Origin: Deltaproteobacteria bacterium
GTDB taxonomy: Bacteria > Myxococcota_A > Polyangia > JAAYKL01
Length of the DNA: 64,000 nt
Direction: 5' to 3'
NCBI GenBank assembly: GCA_028713995.1
Contig: JAQTNF010000004.1
Location: 17,563 to 81,562 of the forward strand
The notes under the pieces are model-generated. The model was not told the DNA's origin, ran no database searches, and was given only the letters and a program-made list of their open reading frames with translations. This document shows positions 24,426 through 35,800 of the stretch, piece after piece (position 1 is the stretch's first letter; each line of letters opens with the position of its first letter). The translations under genes and the position numbers were made by a program.

Positions 24426-27302
24426 ATGGCCCGCTTGTCCTCACCACCCGCCTCCTCGTCCGCCGTGATCGCCCCCGGCGCCCACATCGAGTTGCGCGAC
24501 GCGGTGTGGCGGGTCGTCAGCGTCGATCAGACCTCGAGCCAGCACTCCGCGTGGCGCTGCATCGGCGTTTCCGAGATCGTCCGAGACCAGGAGGCGGTGT
24601 TCCTGGAGGAGTTCGAGCCCAAGCTCCGGGTGCTCGACCCGCGCGAAACGAGGCTCGAGCAGGACCTGTCCTCTCACCACCGCGCCGGGCTCCTCTACAT
24701 CGAGAGCCTGTTGCGCGATGTGCCGCCGCCCGACGACGGTCTGTATGTCGGCCCGCTGGCGGCGATGGACCTACTCCAGTACCAGCTCGACCCGGCGTGG
24801 CAGGCGCTGCAGCGCCCACGCCAGAGGATCCTGATCGCCGACGCGCCGGGCCTGGGCAAGACGCTCGAGACCGGGATCCTGCTTTCGGAGCTCATCCGCC
24901 GCGGGCGCGGCCGGCGCATCCTCGTCGCCACGGTTCAGTCGAACCTCACGCAGTTCCAGAAGGAGATGTGGTGCCGGTTCTCGATCCCGCTCGTGCGCCT
25001 CGATTCGGCGGGCCTGCAGCGGATACGGGCCGACCTTCCCACGCACCACAACCCGTTCCACCATTTTGACCGCGTGATCATCTCCATCGACACGCTCAAG
25101 CAGAACAACTGGTTCCGCACGCACCTTGAGCGCTCCTACTGGGACATCATCGTCGTCGACGAGGCGCATAACGTCGCCACGCGCGGCTCGAGCCAGTCGA
25201 TGCGGGCGCGTATCGCCGATCTCCTTGCCACGCGCTGCGACAGCTTGATCCTCGTCTCGGCCACGCCGCACGACGGCAAGGCGCGCAGCTTCGCGAGCCT
25301 GATGAACATGCTCGACCCCACGGCCATCGCCGACCCGGACGACTACACCAAGGAAGACATCGGCGGCCTGTACGTCCGGCGCTTCAAGGGTGACGTCGCT
25401 GAAGAGCTCGGGAAGCGCATACCGGATCGGCGCATCAACACGGCATGGGCATCGGCGTCGTTGGCCGAGGAGCGGGCGTTCGAGACGCTGGCGAGCTTGT
25501 CGTTGTCCCGTGTCGACAAGTACCACACCGGCGAGCTCCTGTTCAAAACCACCATCGAGAAGGAGCTGTTCTCCAGTCCGGCCGCGTGCCTGTCGACGAT
25601 ACGCAACCGCATCCAGCGGATTGGGAAGCGCGAGGACGCGGACGATTTCGCCCAGGACGTTAAAGCGCTCGAGGCGCTCGCCGAGTACGTCCGCGCCGTG
25701 CACGAGGACGCCGGCGCGTTCAGCAAGTACGGCAAGCTGCTCGAGCTCATCCGCCACACTTGGAAGTGGAATCCGCGCAAGGCCAAGGACGACCGGATCG
25801 TCATCTTCACCGAGCGGCTCGAGACGCTCGCTTTCCTGGAGACGCACCTCGCCCATGACCTCGGTCTGGAGGAGGGGCAGTGGCACACGCTCGACGGCAG
25901 CATGTCCGACATCGAGCAGCAGGAGGTCGTCGAGGCGTTCGGCAAGGAGAAGGACCCGATCCGGCTCCTGCTCGCCACCGACGTCGCCGCCGAGGGGCTG
26001 AATCTCCACTACCTCTGCCACCGGCTCGTCCACTTCGACGTGCCGTGGTCGCTTATGAAGTTCCAGCAGCGCAACGGCCGTATCGACCGCTACGGGCAGG
26101 AGTGCGAGCCACATATCGTCTACATGCTCACCAAGACCGACCACGCGGCGATCCGCGGCGACATGCGCATCCTGGAGCTGCTCATCGAGAAGGACACGCA
26201 GGCGAACAAGAACATCGGCGACCCGTCCGCGTTCATGAACGTGTACGACATCGACGAGGAGGAGCTGATCACCGGGCGGGCCATCGAGGCGGGCCAATCG
26301 GCCGAAAAGTTCGAGGCGGAGCTCGAGGCCCGGTTCGTCGACCCGTTCGCCGTGATGCTCGGCGAGGCCACCGTGTCGCCAAGGGGCAAGGCGCCGACCC
26401 GCACGCTCTCCTCCCTGTTCGCGTCGGACTTCGACTACCTCTCCATGGCCGCTGCGCGGTTGCGCGAGACGATCAAGCTCGAATGCGAGCTGCGCCCCAA
26501 CGAGAAGCTGGCCGAGCTGCGCATCCCCGACGACCTGCGGCGTCGCCTGCGCAAGCTGCCCGCCGAGGCATTCCCGGACGACGGGACGCTGCTCCTAACC
26601 TCGGACACGGCGCGCATGCAGCAGGCGCTCGCCGATGCCCGTCGCGAAGAGAACACTTGGCCCGTGCACCAGTTCCTGTGGCCGAACAGCCCGATCCTGC
26701 AGTGGGTGGGAGATCGAGTGCGCAGCGAGTTCGGTCGCCACGCAGCGCCAGTGCTCACCGTCAACGACGGGTTCAACCCGGGTGAGGTCGTCGTGATCGT
26801 TTCCGGGCTCCTGCCGAACCGGCGGGCGCAGCCGCTCGTCCACAACTGGTACGCGGTGCGCTTCGAGAAGAACAAGGTGAAGGAGGTGGAGCCATTCCGC
26901 TCCTTCCTGGAGAGGACCAGCTTCGGCCGGCGCGATCTGCCCAACGCCAAGAACGCCGTCGACATCGACGCGCTCACCCAGCTCCTGCCTATGGCAGTCG
27001 AGGTCGCGGGCAACAAGCTCGAGGAGGATCGGCGCGTGTTCATCGAGCGGACCGCCCCGCGCCTGCGCGAGGAAAAGACCCGGCTCGAGCGGCTGCGCGG
27101 CCGGCAGCTCGAGTTTGCCGAGCGCATCCTCGGCGAGCGGACGGACAGCCTCGCCACGCAGAAGCACGACAACAAGAAGCTGCACATCGAGAAGGTGTTC
27201 AGCGCCTACGAGCAGTGGGTGGTGGACGCAATGACCGTCGGCGCCGCACCGTTCATCCAGGTGGTCGCGGTGCTCGTCGCGCAGGACGGGGGGCGGCGAT
27301 GA
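24426..27302 (+). CDS. DISARM DrmD-like SNF2-family helicase
   Basis: This 958-residue superfamily 2 translocase is first in the rightward cluster. Motif I is IADAPGLGKTLETGILL (near residue 141), motif II VVDEAHNV (near 242) and motif III LVSATPHDG. Motifs V and VI are LLATDVAAEGLNLHYLCHRLVHFD and QQRNGRIDRYGQ (near 546). The C-terminal 350 residues are helical and charged with no motif I recognise. The organisation resembles DrmD, the SNF2 helicase of class 1 DISARM. The methyltransferase that follows (ATGA overlap) is also the class 1 partner. The annotation as SNF2 helicase is secure; the DrmD label is by architecture and neighbours. Confidence 0.85.
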   Translation: MARLSSPPASSSAVIAPGAHIELRDAVWRVVSVDQTSSQHSAWRCIGVSEIVRDQEAVFLEEFEPKLRVLDPRETRLEQDLSSHHRAGLLYIESLLRDVPPPDDGLYVGPLAAMDLLQYQLDPAWQALQRPRQRILIADAPGLGKTLETGILLSELIRRGRGRRILVATVQSNLTQFQKEMWCRFSIPLVRLDSAGLQRIRADLPTHHNPFHHFDRVIISIDTLKQNNWFRTHLERSYWDIIVVDEAHNVATRGSSQSMRARIADLLATRCDSLILVSATPHDGKARSFASLMNMLDPTAIADPDDYTKEDIGGLYVRRFKGDVAEELGKRIPDRRINTAWASASLAEERAFETLASLSLSRVDKYHTGELLFKTTIEKELFSSPAACLSTIRNRIQRIGKREDADDFAQDVKALEALAEYVRAVHEDAGAFSKYGKLLELIRHTWKWNPRKAKDDRIVIFTERLETLAFLETHLAHDLGLEEGQWHTLDGSMSDIEQQEVVEAFGKEKDPIRLLLATDVAAEGLNLHYLCHRLVHFDVPWSLMKFQQRNGRIDRYGQECEPHIVYMLTKTDHAAIRGDMRILELLIEKDTQANKNIGDPSAFMNVYDIDEEELITGRAIEAGQSAEKFEAELEARFVDPFAVMLGEATVSPRGKAPTRTLSSLFASDFDYLSMAAARLRETIKLECELRPNEKLAELRIPDDLRRRLRKLPAEAFPDDGTLLLTSDTARMQQALADARREENTWPVHQFLWPNSPILQWVGDRVRSEFGRHAAPVLTVNDGFNPGEVVVIVSGLLPNRRAQPLVHNWYAVRFEKNKVKEVEPFRSFLERTSFGRRDLPNAKNAVDIDALTQLLPMAVEVAGNKLEEDRRVFIERTAPRLREEKTRLERLRGRQLEFAERILGERTDSLATQKHDNKKLHIEKVFSAYEQWVVDAMTVGAAPFIQVVAVLVAQDGGRR

Positions 27303-30300
27303 TCGGCATCGGAAACGTCCAGGAGTTCTACACGAACCACTACCTGGCCGCGATCATCCACGGCGACATCCGTCCGGTCATCCAGAAATGGCTGGAGGCG
27401 TCCCGCGAGGGCGACGACCGCTCGCCCCATCGGCAGCTCGCCGGCATGCAGCAGCCGTTCTTTCGCTACCGGGACCGTCTGGGCCGCCTGAAGAACGCCG
27501 AGCCGCGGGTCGAGGCGCACGCGGAGATGCAGGCGCAGCTCCTCGACGCGCTTGGGTACACGGTGCGCCGGCTTCACCGACACGTGCCGTCCGGGCCGCT
27601 CCCGCTGTTCGGGGAATGGCGTCGCGGCGACGGGTCGCCTCTGCTCTGGTTGCTGCCGGTGGCGAGTGGTCACGATCAGCAGGGCGACGTCCTCGGCATG
27701 AAGCTCCTGCCCGAGCAACACGCCCTCGTGCCGGACAAGCCGCTGGACTTCGACCCGGGGAAGATCGGCGAGCGCTCCGTGGAAGAGCTCGTCACCGAGG
27801 CGTTCGGCCTGGAAGAGGCGCCGCGGTTCCTGCTCGTGCTCGGCGACACGGAGTGGGTGCTCGCCGACCGCGACAAGTGGGCCGAGCAGCGGATGCTCCG
27901 CTTCGACTGGGCAGAGATTCTGGGCCGCCGCGAGGACGAGGCCCTGCAGACCGCTGCGGCGATCCTTCACCGCGATTGTCTGGCGCCAGAGTCCGGGACC
28001 GCGCTCGTCGACACCCTGGACGACAGCTCCCACAAGCACGCCTTCGAGGTGAGCGAGGATCTCAAGTACGCCCTGCGCGAGTGCATAGAGCGCCTCGGCA
28101 ACGAGGCGATCCGCTACCGCCGCGAGGTGAGCAAGAAGAAGGTGTTCGGCGAGGAGATCAGCGGCGCGGAGCTGTCCCGGGAGTGCCTGCGGTTCATGTA
28201 CCGCATCCTCTTCTCCCTGTACGTCGAGTCGCGGCCCGAGCTCGGCTACGCGCCGACGCAGGAGGAGTCGTACCGGCTCGGGTACAGCTTCGACCGCTTG
28301 CGCGACCTCGAGACGGTCGAGCTCGAGACCCCCGAGGCGAGGAACGGCTTCTACATCCACGAGAGCTTGCAGCGGCTCTTCCAGATGATCTACGACGGCA
28401 CGTCGGTCGAGGCGCAGCACGCGCTGTTCGGCGCCGACGGCAAGGCCCGCGCCGACCTCGCCGAGGACGAGTCGCTCTCGTTGCACCACACGTTCCGGAT
28501 GGTGCCGCTCCGCGCGCACATCTTCGACCCGTCCCGGACGTTGTTCCTGAATCAGGTGCGCCTGCGAAACGAGGTGCTGCTCGAGGTCATCAAGCTGATG
28601 AGCCTCTCGCGGCCCCAGGGTACGGGCAAGTTCAAGCGACGCGGGCGCATCTCCTACGCCACGCTCGGCGTGAACCAGCTCGGCGCGGTGTACGAGGCGC
28701 TCCTCTCCTTCCGCGGGTTCTTCGCCGAGGAGACGCTGTATGAGGTGAAGTCCGCGGAACAGGAGGCGCCGAACCCGCTCGACGTCGCCTACTTCGTGCC
28801 CGAGGCGGACCTCAAGCGGTACTCCAAGGCGGAGCGCGTCTACGACGAGGAGACCCAGGATCTGAAGTCATACCCGCCCGGGACGTTCATCTACAGGCAG
28901 GCGGGCCGCGACCGCGAGAAGTCGGCGTCGTACTACACGCCCGAGGTGCTCACCCGCTGCCTCGTCAAATATGCGCTCAAGGAGCTGCTCGAGGACGAGA
29001 AGGGAAAGCTCAAGCTCAAGGCCGAGGAGATCCTGAAGCTCACCATCTGCGAGCCGGCGATGGGGAGCGCGGCGTTCTTGAACGAGGCGATCAACCAGCT
29101 CGCCGAGAAGTACCTCCAGGCGCGGCAACACGAGCTCGGTGAGCGCATCCCGCACGAGACGTACCAGGGCGAGCTGCAGCGCGTGAAGATGTACCTCGCC
29201 GACAACAACGTGTTCGGCGTGGACCTGAACCCGGTGGCGCTCGAGCTCGCCGAGGTGTCGCTGTGGCTGAACGCCATCTTCTCGGAGGAGACGCCGCAGG
29301 GGCGGCGCGTGTTCGTGCCGTGGTTCGGCGCCCAGCTCTCGTGCGGCAATAGCCTGGTCGGTGCGTGGCGCAAGGTGTTCCCGGCGGCGAGCGTGGATCC
29401 GGGCAAGAAGCGCGACAAGGCGGCGTGGCTCGACGCGGTGCCCGAGCGCGTTCCTCTGGGTCAGAAACGTGCGGCCGGGTCGGTGTACCACTTCCTCCTG
29501 CCGGACAACGGGATGGCGACGTACGGCGAGGGGTCGGAGGGCAAGCCGATCAAGGAGATGTGCGGCGACGCGCTCAAGGGGATTAAAAAATGGCGCGGCG
29601 AGGTGTGTGCGCCGCTCGATCCGGACGAGACTCAGGCGCTCTCCCGGCTCTCGGACGCGGTGGATCGCCTGTGGGGCAAGCACGCGGAGCTGCTCAAGAA
29701 GCTGCGCCTGCGCACCACCGACCCTCTCGCGGTGTACGGGTTCCATCACCCGCGCGCCGGCGAGCAGCCGACCACGACCGAGGAGAAGGACCGGATCTGG
29801 GCCAAGGAGATGGAGAGCGCCCAGGTGCGCGCCGCGAGCCCGTACCGCCGGCTCAAGCTCGCCATGGACTACTGGTGCGCGCTCTGGTTCTGGCCCATCG
29901 AGAAGGTGGGGCTCCTGCCCGAGCGCGACGAGTGGCTCGCGGACATGGCGCTCCTCCTCGATACAGACGTGCTCCCGCAGCTCGTGGGCGACCGGCAGCG
30001 GGATCTGTTCGCCCCGACCATGCCGTCGGAAGACGCGAAAAAGCTCGCCGACGAGGTCGGCATCGTCGACGTGGACAAGCTGATCGGGCGCTCGGAGCGG
30101 CTGAAGCTCGTGGACAAGCTGTCGCAGCGCTACCGGTTCCACCACTGGGAGCTCGAGTTCGCAGACATCTTCGCGGAGCGGGGAGGATTCGACCTGATCT
30201 TGGGGAATCCTCCGTGGATTCGCGTCGAGTGGAAAGAGGCGGGCGTGCTCGGCGATCACGACCCGGCGTTCGTGCTCAAGAAGCTCTCCGCGCCCGAAAC

Positions 30301-32134
30301 CGCGAAGCTACGTGCCAAGGCCATCGAGGAGCACAACATCCTCTCCGACTACCTCGCCGCGCACGAAGAGTCGTCTGGTCACCAGGCGGTGTTCACATCG
30401 AAGCAGCTCTACCCGGAGCTCGTCGGTGTGAAGGCGAACCTCTACAAGTGCTTCCTGCCGGTGGCGTGGCAGGTGGGGAAACGCGATTCGGTCGCGGGTT
30501 TCCTGCACCCGGAGGGAATCTACGATGACCCAGGCGGCGGCTCTTTGCGCCGTGTAAGCTACCCGCGTCTCAGGCGGCATTTTCAATTCTCAAACGAAAA
30601 GAAGCTGTTTCCAGTAGGAAACCGAGAACGGTTCAGTATCAACGTTTACGGCCCCAAGACCCCTATTGAATTCGACCACATCGCCAATCTGCTTCTGACC
30701 ACAACGATAGACGAATGCTATTCCCATGCCGGACAGGGTGCGGTTCCCGGGATAAAAACTGACGAAGATGACTGGGACCTTGCCGGTCATCGGGATCGAA
30801 TCATTAGCATAGGCGAGGAGCAGCTGACCCTGTTCGCTAGGCTGTTTGATGAGGAGGGCACACCCCCTGTTGAGGCCCGGTTGCCGGCCCTTCATGCGGG
30901 CCAACTCCTCGGCGCGTTGGAAGCGTTCACCGCTGCACCACAACGCCTAAGTGACGTGGAGCGTTGCTTCCCGACGTTCCATTTCAACGAAACCTACGCG
31001 CAGCACGACGGTACTATTAAGCGTGGCACACGGTTTCCGAAAAAACCCAGCGAGTGGGTTATCTCGGGGCCACATTTTTTCGTTGGTACGCCAACCTACC
31101 AAACACCCAAGCGCGTCTGTGAGACGCATCGTGCCTATGACTCACTAGACCTCGTTAGCCTGCCCGATGACTATATGCCCCGCACCAACTACGTTCCGGC
31201 GTGCACGTCAGTCGAGTATCTGAAACGCACACCTGACGTGCCTTGGTCGAAAGAAATCGGGCCCAGGAAGGTAACGGAGTATTACCGGTTAATTGCGCCA
31301 AAGATGATAGGTCCTGCCGGAGAGCGAACCCTCCAACCTGCAGTTGCACCGCGAGACGTAGCCCACATTGAGGCGGTCTATGGTTTCATTTTCTATGATC
31401 AGAAACTGATGACACAGGCTGCTGCGACTTGGATGGGAATCACGAGCGACTTCTTGATTAAAACATTGGGGATTACCAATTTTCGCCCCAATATTGCCCG
31501 CCAGCTACCCATTATCACCGACTTCGAGCAGGAGCTCCGCCTCCGCGCGTGCGTGCTCAACTGCCTGACCACGCACTACGCCGACCTCTGGTCGCTCTGC
31601 TATGACAAGTCGTGGAAGAAGGACACCTGGGCCAAAGAAAGCGACAGCCGGCTCGACCCGAAGTTCTTCGCGAAGCTCGGCCCCACGTGGAACCGCGACT
31701 CGGCGCTCCGCTACGACTACGCCCGCCGCCAAGCGCTCGTGGAGATCGACGTGCTCGTGGCGATGGGGCTCGGCATGACGCTCGAGCAGCTCCAGACGAT
31801 CTACCGGATCCAGTTCCCGGTGATGCGTGGCTACGAGAAGGACACCTGGTACGACGCGCGGGGCCGGATCGTCTTCACGAACAGTAAGGGGCTTCCCGGT
31901 GTGGGACTTCCTCGCGCCAAGGCAGCGAACCACCCGGACGGCCCGTACTGGAACGACGTGAAGGAGATGACCTCGGGCAAGGTCACGCAGGTCGTCGAGG
32001 ACGACACCTTGCCCGGCGGGCCGTACGAGAAGACCATCGAGTACGTCGCCCCGTGGACCCGCTGCGACCGCGAGCGCGACTACGAAGAGGTCTGGGCGCA
32101 CTTCGAGAAGAGGTTCGGGAGGAAGTACCTGTGA
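27299..32134 (+). CDS. Very large DrmMI/PglX-like adenine-specific DNA methyltransferase
   Basis: This 1,611-residue protein starts at the ATG at 27299 that overlaps the helicase stop (ATGA). The SAM motif is CEPAMGSAAFLNEAI near residue 582, and the catalytic motif is LILGNPPWIRVEW near 970, that is NPPW, an N6-adenine type. The long N-terminal region starts NVQEFYTNHYLAAI, and the C-terminal third should hold target recognition. It resembles the methylases of class 1 DISARM and BREX (PglX) and should mark host DNA. Bases about 30540-31510 (residues about 1080-1404) have much lower GC and different codon choice than the rest, pointing to replacement of the recognition part. It overlaps the next gene by 4 bp. 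Confidence 0.87.
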   Translation: MIGIGNVQEFYTNHYLAAIIHGDIRPVIQKWLEASREGDDRSPHRQLAGMQQPFFRYRDRLGRLKNAEPRVEAHAEMQAQLLDALGYTVRRLHRHVPSGPLPLFGEWRRGDGSPLLWLLPVASGHDQQGDVLGMKLLPEQHALVPDKPLDFDPGKIGERSVEELVTEAFGLEEAPRFLLVLGDTEWVLADRDKWAEQRMLRFDWAEILGRREDEALQTAAAILHRDCLAPESGTALVDTLDDSSHKHAFEVSEDLKYALRECIERLGNEAIRYRREVSKKKVFGEEISGAELSRECLRFMYRILFSLYVESRPELGYAPTQEESYRLGYSFDRLRDLETVELETPEARNGFYIHESLQRLFQMIYDGTSVEAQHALFGADGKARADLAEDESLSLHHTFRMVPLRAHIFDPSRTLFLNQVRLRNEVLLEVIKLMSLSRPQGTGKFKRRGRISYATLGVNQLGAVYEALLSFRGFFAEETLYEVKSAEQEAPNPLDVAYFVPEADLKRYSKAERVYDEETQDLKSYPPGTFIYRQAGRDREKSASYYTPEVLTRCLVKYALKELLEDEKGKLKLKAEEILKLTICEPAMGSAAFLNEAINQLAEKYLQARQHELGERIPHETYQGELQRVKMYLADNNVFGVDLNPVALELAEVSLWLNAIFSEETPQGRRVFVPWFGAQLSCGNSLVGAWRKVFPAASVDPGKKRDKAAWLDAVPERVPLGQKRAAGSVYHFLLPDNGMATYGEGSEGKPIKEMCGDALKGIKKWRGEVCAPLDPDETQALSRLSDAVDRLWGKHAELLKKLRLRTTDPLAVYGFHHPRAGEQPTTTEEKDRIWAKEMESAQVRAASPYRRLKLAMDYWCALWFWPIEKVGLLPERDEWLADMALLLDTDVLPQLVGDRQRDLFAPTMPSEDAKKLADEVGIVDVDKLIGRSERLKLVDKLSQRYRFHHWELEFADIFAERGGFDLILGNPPWIRVEWKEAGVLGDHDPAFVLKKLSAPETAKLRAKAIEEHNILSDYLAAHEESSGHQAVFTSKQLYPELVGVKANLYKCFLPVAWQVGKRDSVAGFLHPEGIYDDPGGGSLRRVSYPRLRRHFQFSNEKKLFPVGNRERFSINVYGPKTPIEFDHIANLLLTTTIDECYSHAGQGAVPGIKTDEDDWDLAGHRDRIISIGEEQLTLFARLFDEEGTPPVEARLPALHAGQLLGALEAFTAAPQRLSDVERCFPTFHFNETYAQHDGTIKRGTRFPKKPSEWVISGPHFFVGTPTYQTPKRVCETHRAYDSLDLVSLPDDYMPRTNYVPACTSVEYLKRTPDVPWSKEIGPRKVTEYYRLIAPKMIGPAGERTLQPAVAPRDVAHIEAVYGFIFYDQKLMTQAAATWMGITSDFLIKTLGITNFRPNIARQLPIITDFEQELRLRACVLNCLTTHYADLWSLCYDKSWKKDTWAKESDSRLDPKFFAKLGPTWNRDSALRYDYARRQALVEIDVLVAMGLGMTLEQLQTIYRIQFPVMRGYEKDTWYDARGRIVFTNSKGLPGVGLPRAKAANHPDGPYWNDVKEMTSGKVTQVVEDDTLPGGPYEKTIEYVAPWTRCDRERDYEEVWAHFEKRFGRKYL

Positions 32135-32814
32135 GCAAGAAAACGAAAACCGATCTGGGCACATGCTACATGTGCGATCAAAGAGCCACGACACGCGAGC
32201 ACGTTCCGCCACAGTGTCTTTTCCCAGAGAAGAAGGACACCCCAGACGGTACTGACTATCGCATTAACCTCGTCAAAGTGCCGTCATGCGCGATCCACAA
32301 CCTCAGCAAGTCCGCGGATGACGAGTACCTAATGGCGATTCTCGTCATGCCTATTGGAAACAATGATGTCGCGGTGCTTCATGCCGGTTCGAAGGTTCTG
32401 CGAGCGTTGGTTCGAAATAACGGTGCACTTGTAAAAAAAGTACTGCACAAGATTCGGCCAGTAGAAGTTGATGGTCAACCCACACTAGCCGTGAAGATTG
32501 ACACCCCGCGAATCTACGCCGAACTGGAGAAGATCGGTCGAGCTCTCTATTTCAAACACTTCGGCAAAAAGTGGGTCGATCAAGTTTTCGTCGCCACGGC
32601 CTCCGCATTTTCCGAGGACCCGAACGTGAACAAGCTCGCACCAATGCTCAAGGAGCTTGACGCACGGTTGTTCGGTGGACTTCCACGCTATGGGGAAAAC
32701 CCGGACGTGTTTTTCTACCAGGTCACTCCGCAGGAAGCGCTGCCCCAAGCTGCAATTCGCATGGTTTTCTACGGAGGCTTCGAGGCAGTCGTCGTAAAGA
32801 AAATGGATGTATAG
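32131..32814 (+). CDS. Small HNH-like zinc-binding protein
   Basis: This 227-residue protein starts at GTG 32131 inside the methyltransferase stop (GTGA). The N-terminal motif is CYMCDQRATTREHVPPQCLF, followed by VPSCAIHN. The C-x2-C ... E-H-V-P-P ... C-x2-H-N layout resembles HNH-type folds. The rest is unremarkable. GC is low compared with both large flanking genes, matching the low-GC segment inside the methyltransferase, so the two may have arrived together. It could be the nuclease of the system or a separate cargo gene; the catalytic role is unproven. Confidence 0.68.
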   Translation: MSKKTKTDLGTCYMCDQRATTREHVPPQCLFPEKKDTPDGTDYRINLVKVPSCAIHNLSKSADDEYLMAILVMPIGNNDVAVLHAGSKVLRALVRNNGALVKKVLHKIRPVEVDGQPTLAVKIDTPRIYAELEKIGRALYFKHFGKKWVDQVFVATASAFSEDPNVNKLAPMLKELDARLFGGLPRYGENPDVFFYQVTPQEALPQAAIRMVFYGGFEAVVVKKMDV

Positions 32815-32855
32815 GAAATGATGTTCCGGCCGAAATGCCTTCACGAGGTGTGCTG

Positions 32856-35800
32856 ATGATCCCGTCTGCTCTTACCGCCCAGCTACAGCAGGGTCTCGCC
32901 GACTTCCTGCGTTACTCGTTCTGGTCGTCGACGCCGGGCATGGAGCACGTCATCGAGGATCTCATCGACGCACCGGGTGGCGTGACGCACGGCCCGTACC
33001 TGTCGGTGAAGCTGCCGTTCGCCAGCGGATCCAAGCGGAACTTCTTCACAGACGTGCCGCTCGGCTTCACCCCTCACGCCCACCAGGAGCGCGCGTTCGA
33101 GCGCCTTGGCGGGAAGGAGAAGCGGAGCACCCTCGTCGCCACGGGCACGGGCTCGGGCAAGACCGAGTGCTTTCTGCTCCCGATCCTCCAGCACTGCGCC
33201 GAGACCGCGAACGAGCCGGGCATCAAGGCGATCCTGATCTACCCGATGAACGCGCTCGCCACGGACCAGGCCGAGCGCATCGCGCGGCTCATCTACGACA
33301 ACCCCAAGCTGCGCGGCCGGGTCACGGCCGGGCTGTACATCGGCGAGTCCAAGGGCAAGAAGCGCACGGCGGAAGAAGGGATGGGGCCGCGCCACATCGT
33401 CACCGACCGCGACGTGATGGAGAAGAGCCCGCCGCACATCCTGCTCACCAACTACAAGATGCTCGACCTCCTGATGCTCCGGCCGTGGGTGCAGGGCATC
33501 TGGCGCCACAACCGCCGCGGCGACCTTCGCTACCTCGTGGTCGATGAGCTGCACACGTTCGACGGCGCGCAGGGCACGGACCTCGCGTGCCTGATCCGGC
33601 GGCTCAAACGCCTCCTCCAGGTGGACGACGGGTCGCTTTGCTGCGTGGGTACGAGCGCCACTTTGGGCGGTGCCGGCGCTAAGAAGCAGCTCCTCGACTA
33701 CGCCGGCCAGGTGTTCGGCGAGCCGTTCGACGACGGGGCGCTCATCGGCGAGTCGCGGCTCGACGCGCCCGGGTTCCTCGCCGGCGCCGATGCGACGTTC
33801 ACCGACGAGCCGGACCTTTCCGACCTCGATGCGCTCGCGGCCGAACGATACGACGATTCCGAAACTTGGCTGCGCGAGCAGGTGCGTCTCTGGTTCGGCG
33901 GAGTCCATGAAACCGCGGACCCGGAGAGTTGGGCGGTGGAGCTCGGCGAGCGGCTCCGGTGCCATGCGGCGTTCCGTGCGCTCCTCGGACTGCTCGACGG
34001 GCACGTCGTCGGTCTCGGCGACGCGGTGCAGTCGCTCTCCCGGGCCCGCACCTCATGGCGCCAATCGCCGCACCTCGGTCGTGCTGCGCTGCTCAGCCTG
34101 CTCGGCCTCGTCTCTGCCGCCCGTCGCCGGGTCGAGGTCTCGCCCGGCGTCTTCGAGACGACCCGCTTCCTCGACGTCCGGATCCAGCTCTGGCAGCGGG
34201 AGATGGCGCGCATGGTCGCGACCGTGACGCAGCGGCCGAGGTTGCGGTTCTCCGACGACCTCGACAAGGAGCAGAAGCGGGAGCATCTGCCGCTCGCCCA
34301 ATGTCGCGATTGCGGCGCCATGGGATGGGGCACGCGGATCGACAAGAACAAGCCGCACGTCCTGCGCTGCGAGCCGAGCGCCTTCTACTCCGCCTTCTTC
34401 CGGAACGACGACCGCGTGGTGTTCCTGTATCCGGCCGCGGCCATACCGCCGGGCGACCCGGTCTGGGAAAGCCGGAGAGTCAGAAGGGTCGATAGCAAGA
34501 ACCTGGTCATCCTGCAGGACGACGAGGAGCCCGGCGGCGAGGTCGTCGAGCTCGTCGAGGTCAAGAACGTGCGACAGACCGACTCCGGGCCAGTGTTGCA
34601 CCGAGACTGTCCGTTCTGCGACGCGCGGGAGAGCCTCGCCCTGCTCGGGTTCCGCGCCGCGACGCTTACGAGCGCGTACATCGATCAGATGTTCGCGTCA
34701 CGCTTCAACGACGAGCGGGACAAGAAGGTGCTCGCGTTCTCGGACAGCGTACAGGACGCGGCGCACCGCGCCGGCTTCTTCAGCGCACGGACGTGGCACA
34801 CGAACCTCCGTGTCGGGATCTCGCGGGTTCTGTGTGACGGCCACGACGGCGCGACCCTCGCCGAGCTCTCTGATGCATTCGTGCGGTACTGGCAGAAAAA
34901 GCTCGACCCGCAGACATGGATCGCGACGTTCCTCGCGCCCAACATGAACTGGCTCCACGACTGGGATGCCCTTCAGCGCGACGGCAAGCTCCCGGTCGGC
35001 TCGGACCTGCCAGCGCTCGTGGCGAAGCGGCTCGCGTTCGAGCTCGTCAACGAGTTCGGGCTCCAGGCGACCATCGGGCGCTCGTTGCCGCGGACAAAGG
35101 CGGCGACCGCTTACATCGACCGCGAGAAGCTCGACGAGACGTGCGCGATGCTGCTCGAACCGCTGCGAAACGAGGTGCCAGGGCTCAAGGGCGCGACCCT
35201 CGCACAGGTGAGAGCGTTCGTGCTCGGAGTCCTGCACCACCTGCGCCTGCGCGGCGGGATCCTGAGCGCCGAGATCCCGGAGGAGTACCTGAAGACGGCC
35301 GGCGACAAGACGTTCATGTTCAACATCTCGCCGCACCTGCCGTCGTTCGCGAAGACGTCGCGCATGTTCGCCTTCATCACGGATCGCCCCGGCAAGCGGC
35401 GGTTCGACTCCTGGTTCGAATCCGCGTCGAAACACTCCGGGTGGTACGAACGCTGGCTCTCCCGCTGCTTCACCCACGACGCCGCGCTCGGCGCCGACGC
35501 ACCGTCCGCGTACCCACCGGCGCTCGCGGCGCTGACCGCGAAGGGGTTGCTCGCCGAAATCGAGGCCGCCAGCAAGACCCGCGTGTGGGGTATCCCGGAA
35601 TCGGCGCTATGCGTGACCCGAGACGTCGTGACCGTGCACTGCGCGAAGTGCGATCACCGCCAGGTCGTCGCCCGGGTCGAGGCGGAGGACTGGTTGAGCG
35701 CTCCTTGCGCCACGGCCCGCTGCGACGGTCGCTACGAGGTCGAGGAGCAGACGCGCCCGGACTACTTCGGCCGGTTGTACGCGCACGGCGACCTGCAGCG

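Noticed and set aside
24771-26297. 508-residue minus-strand ORF
   Set aside because: It is antisense to the SNF2 helicase, whose motifs are intact on the plus strand.
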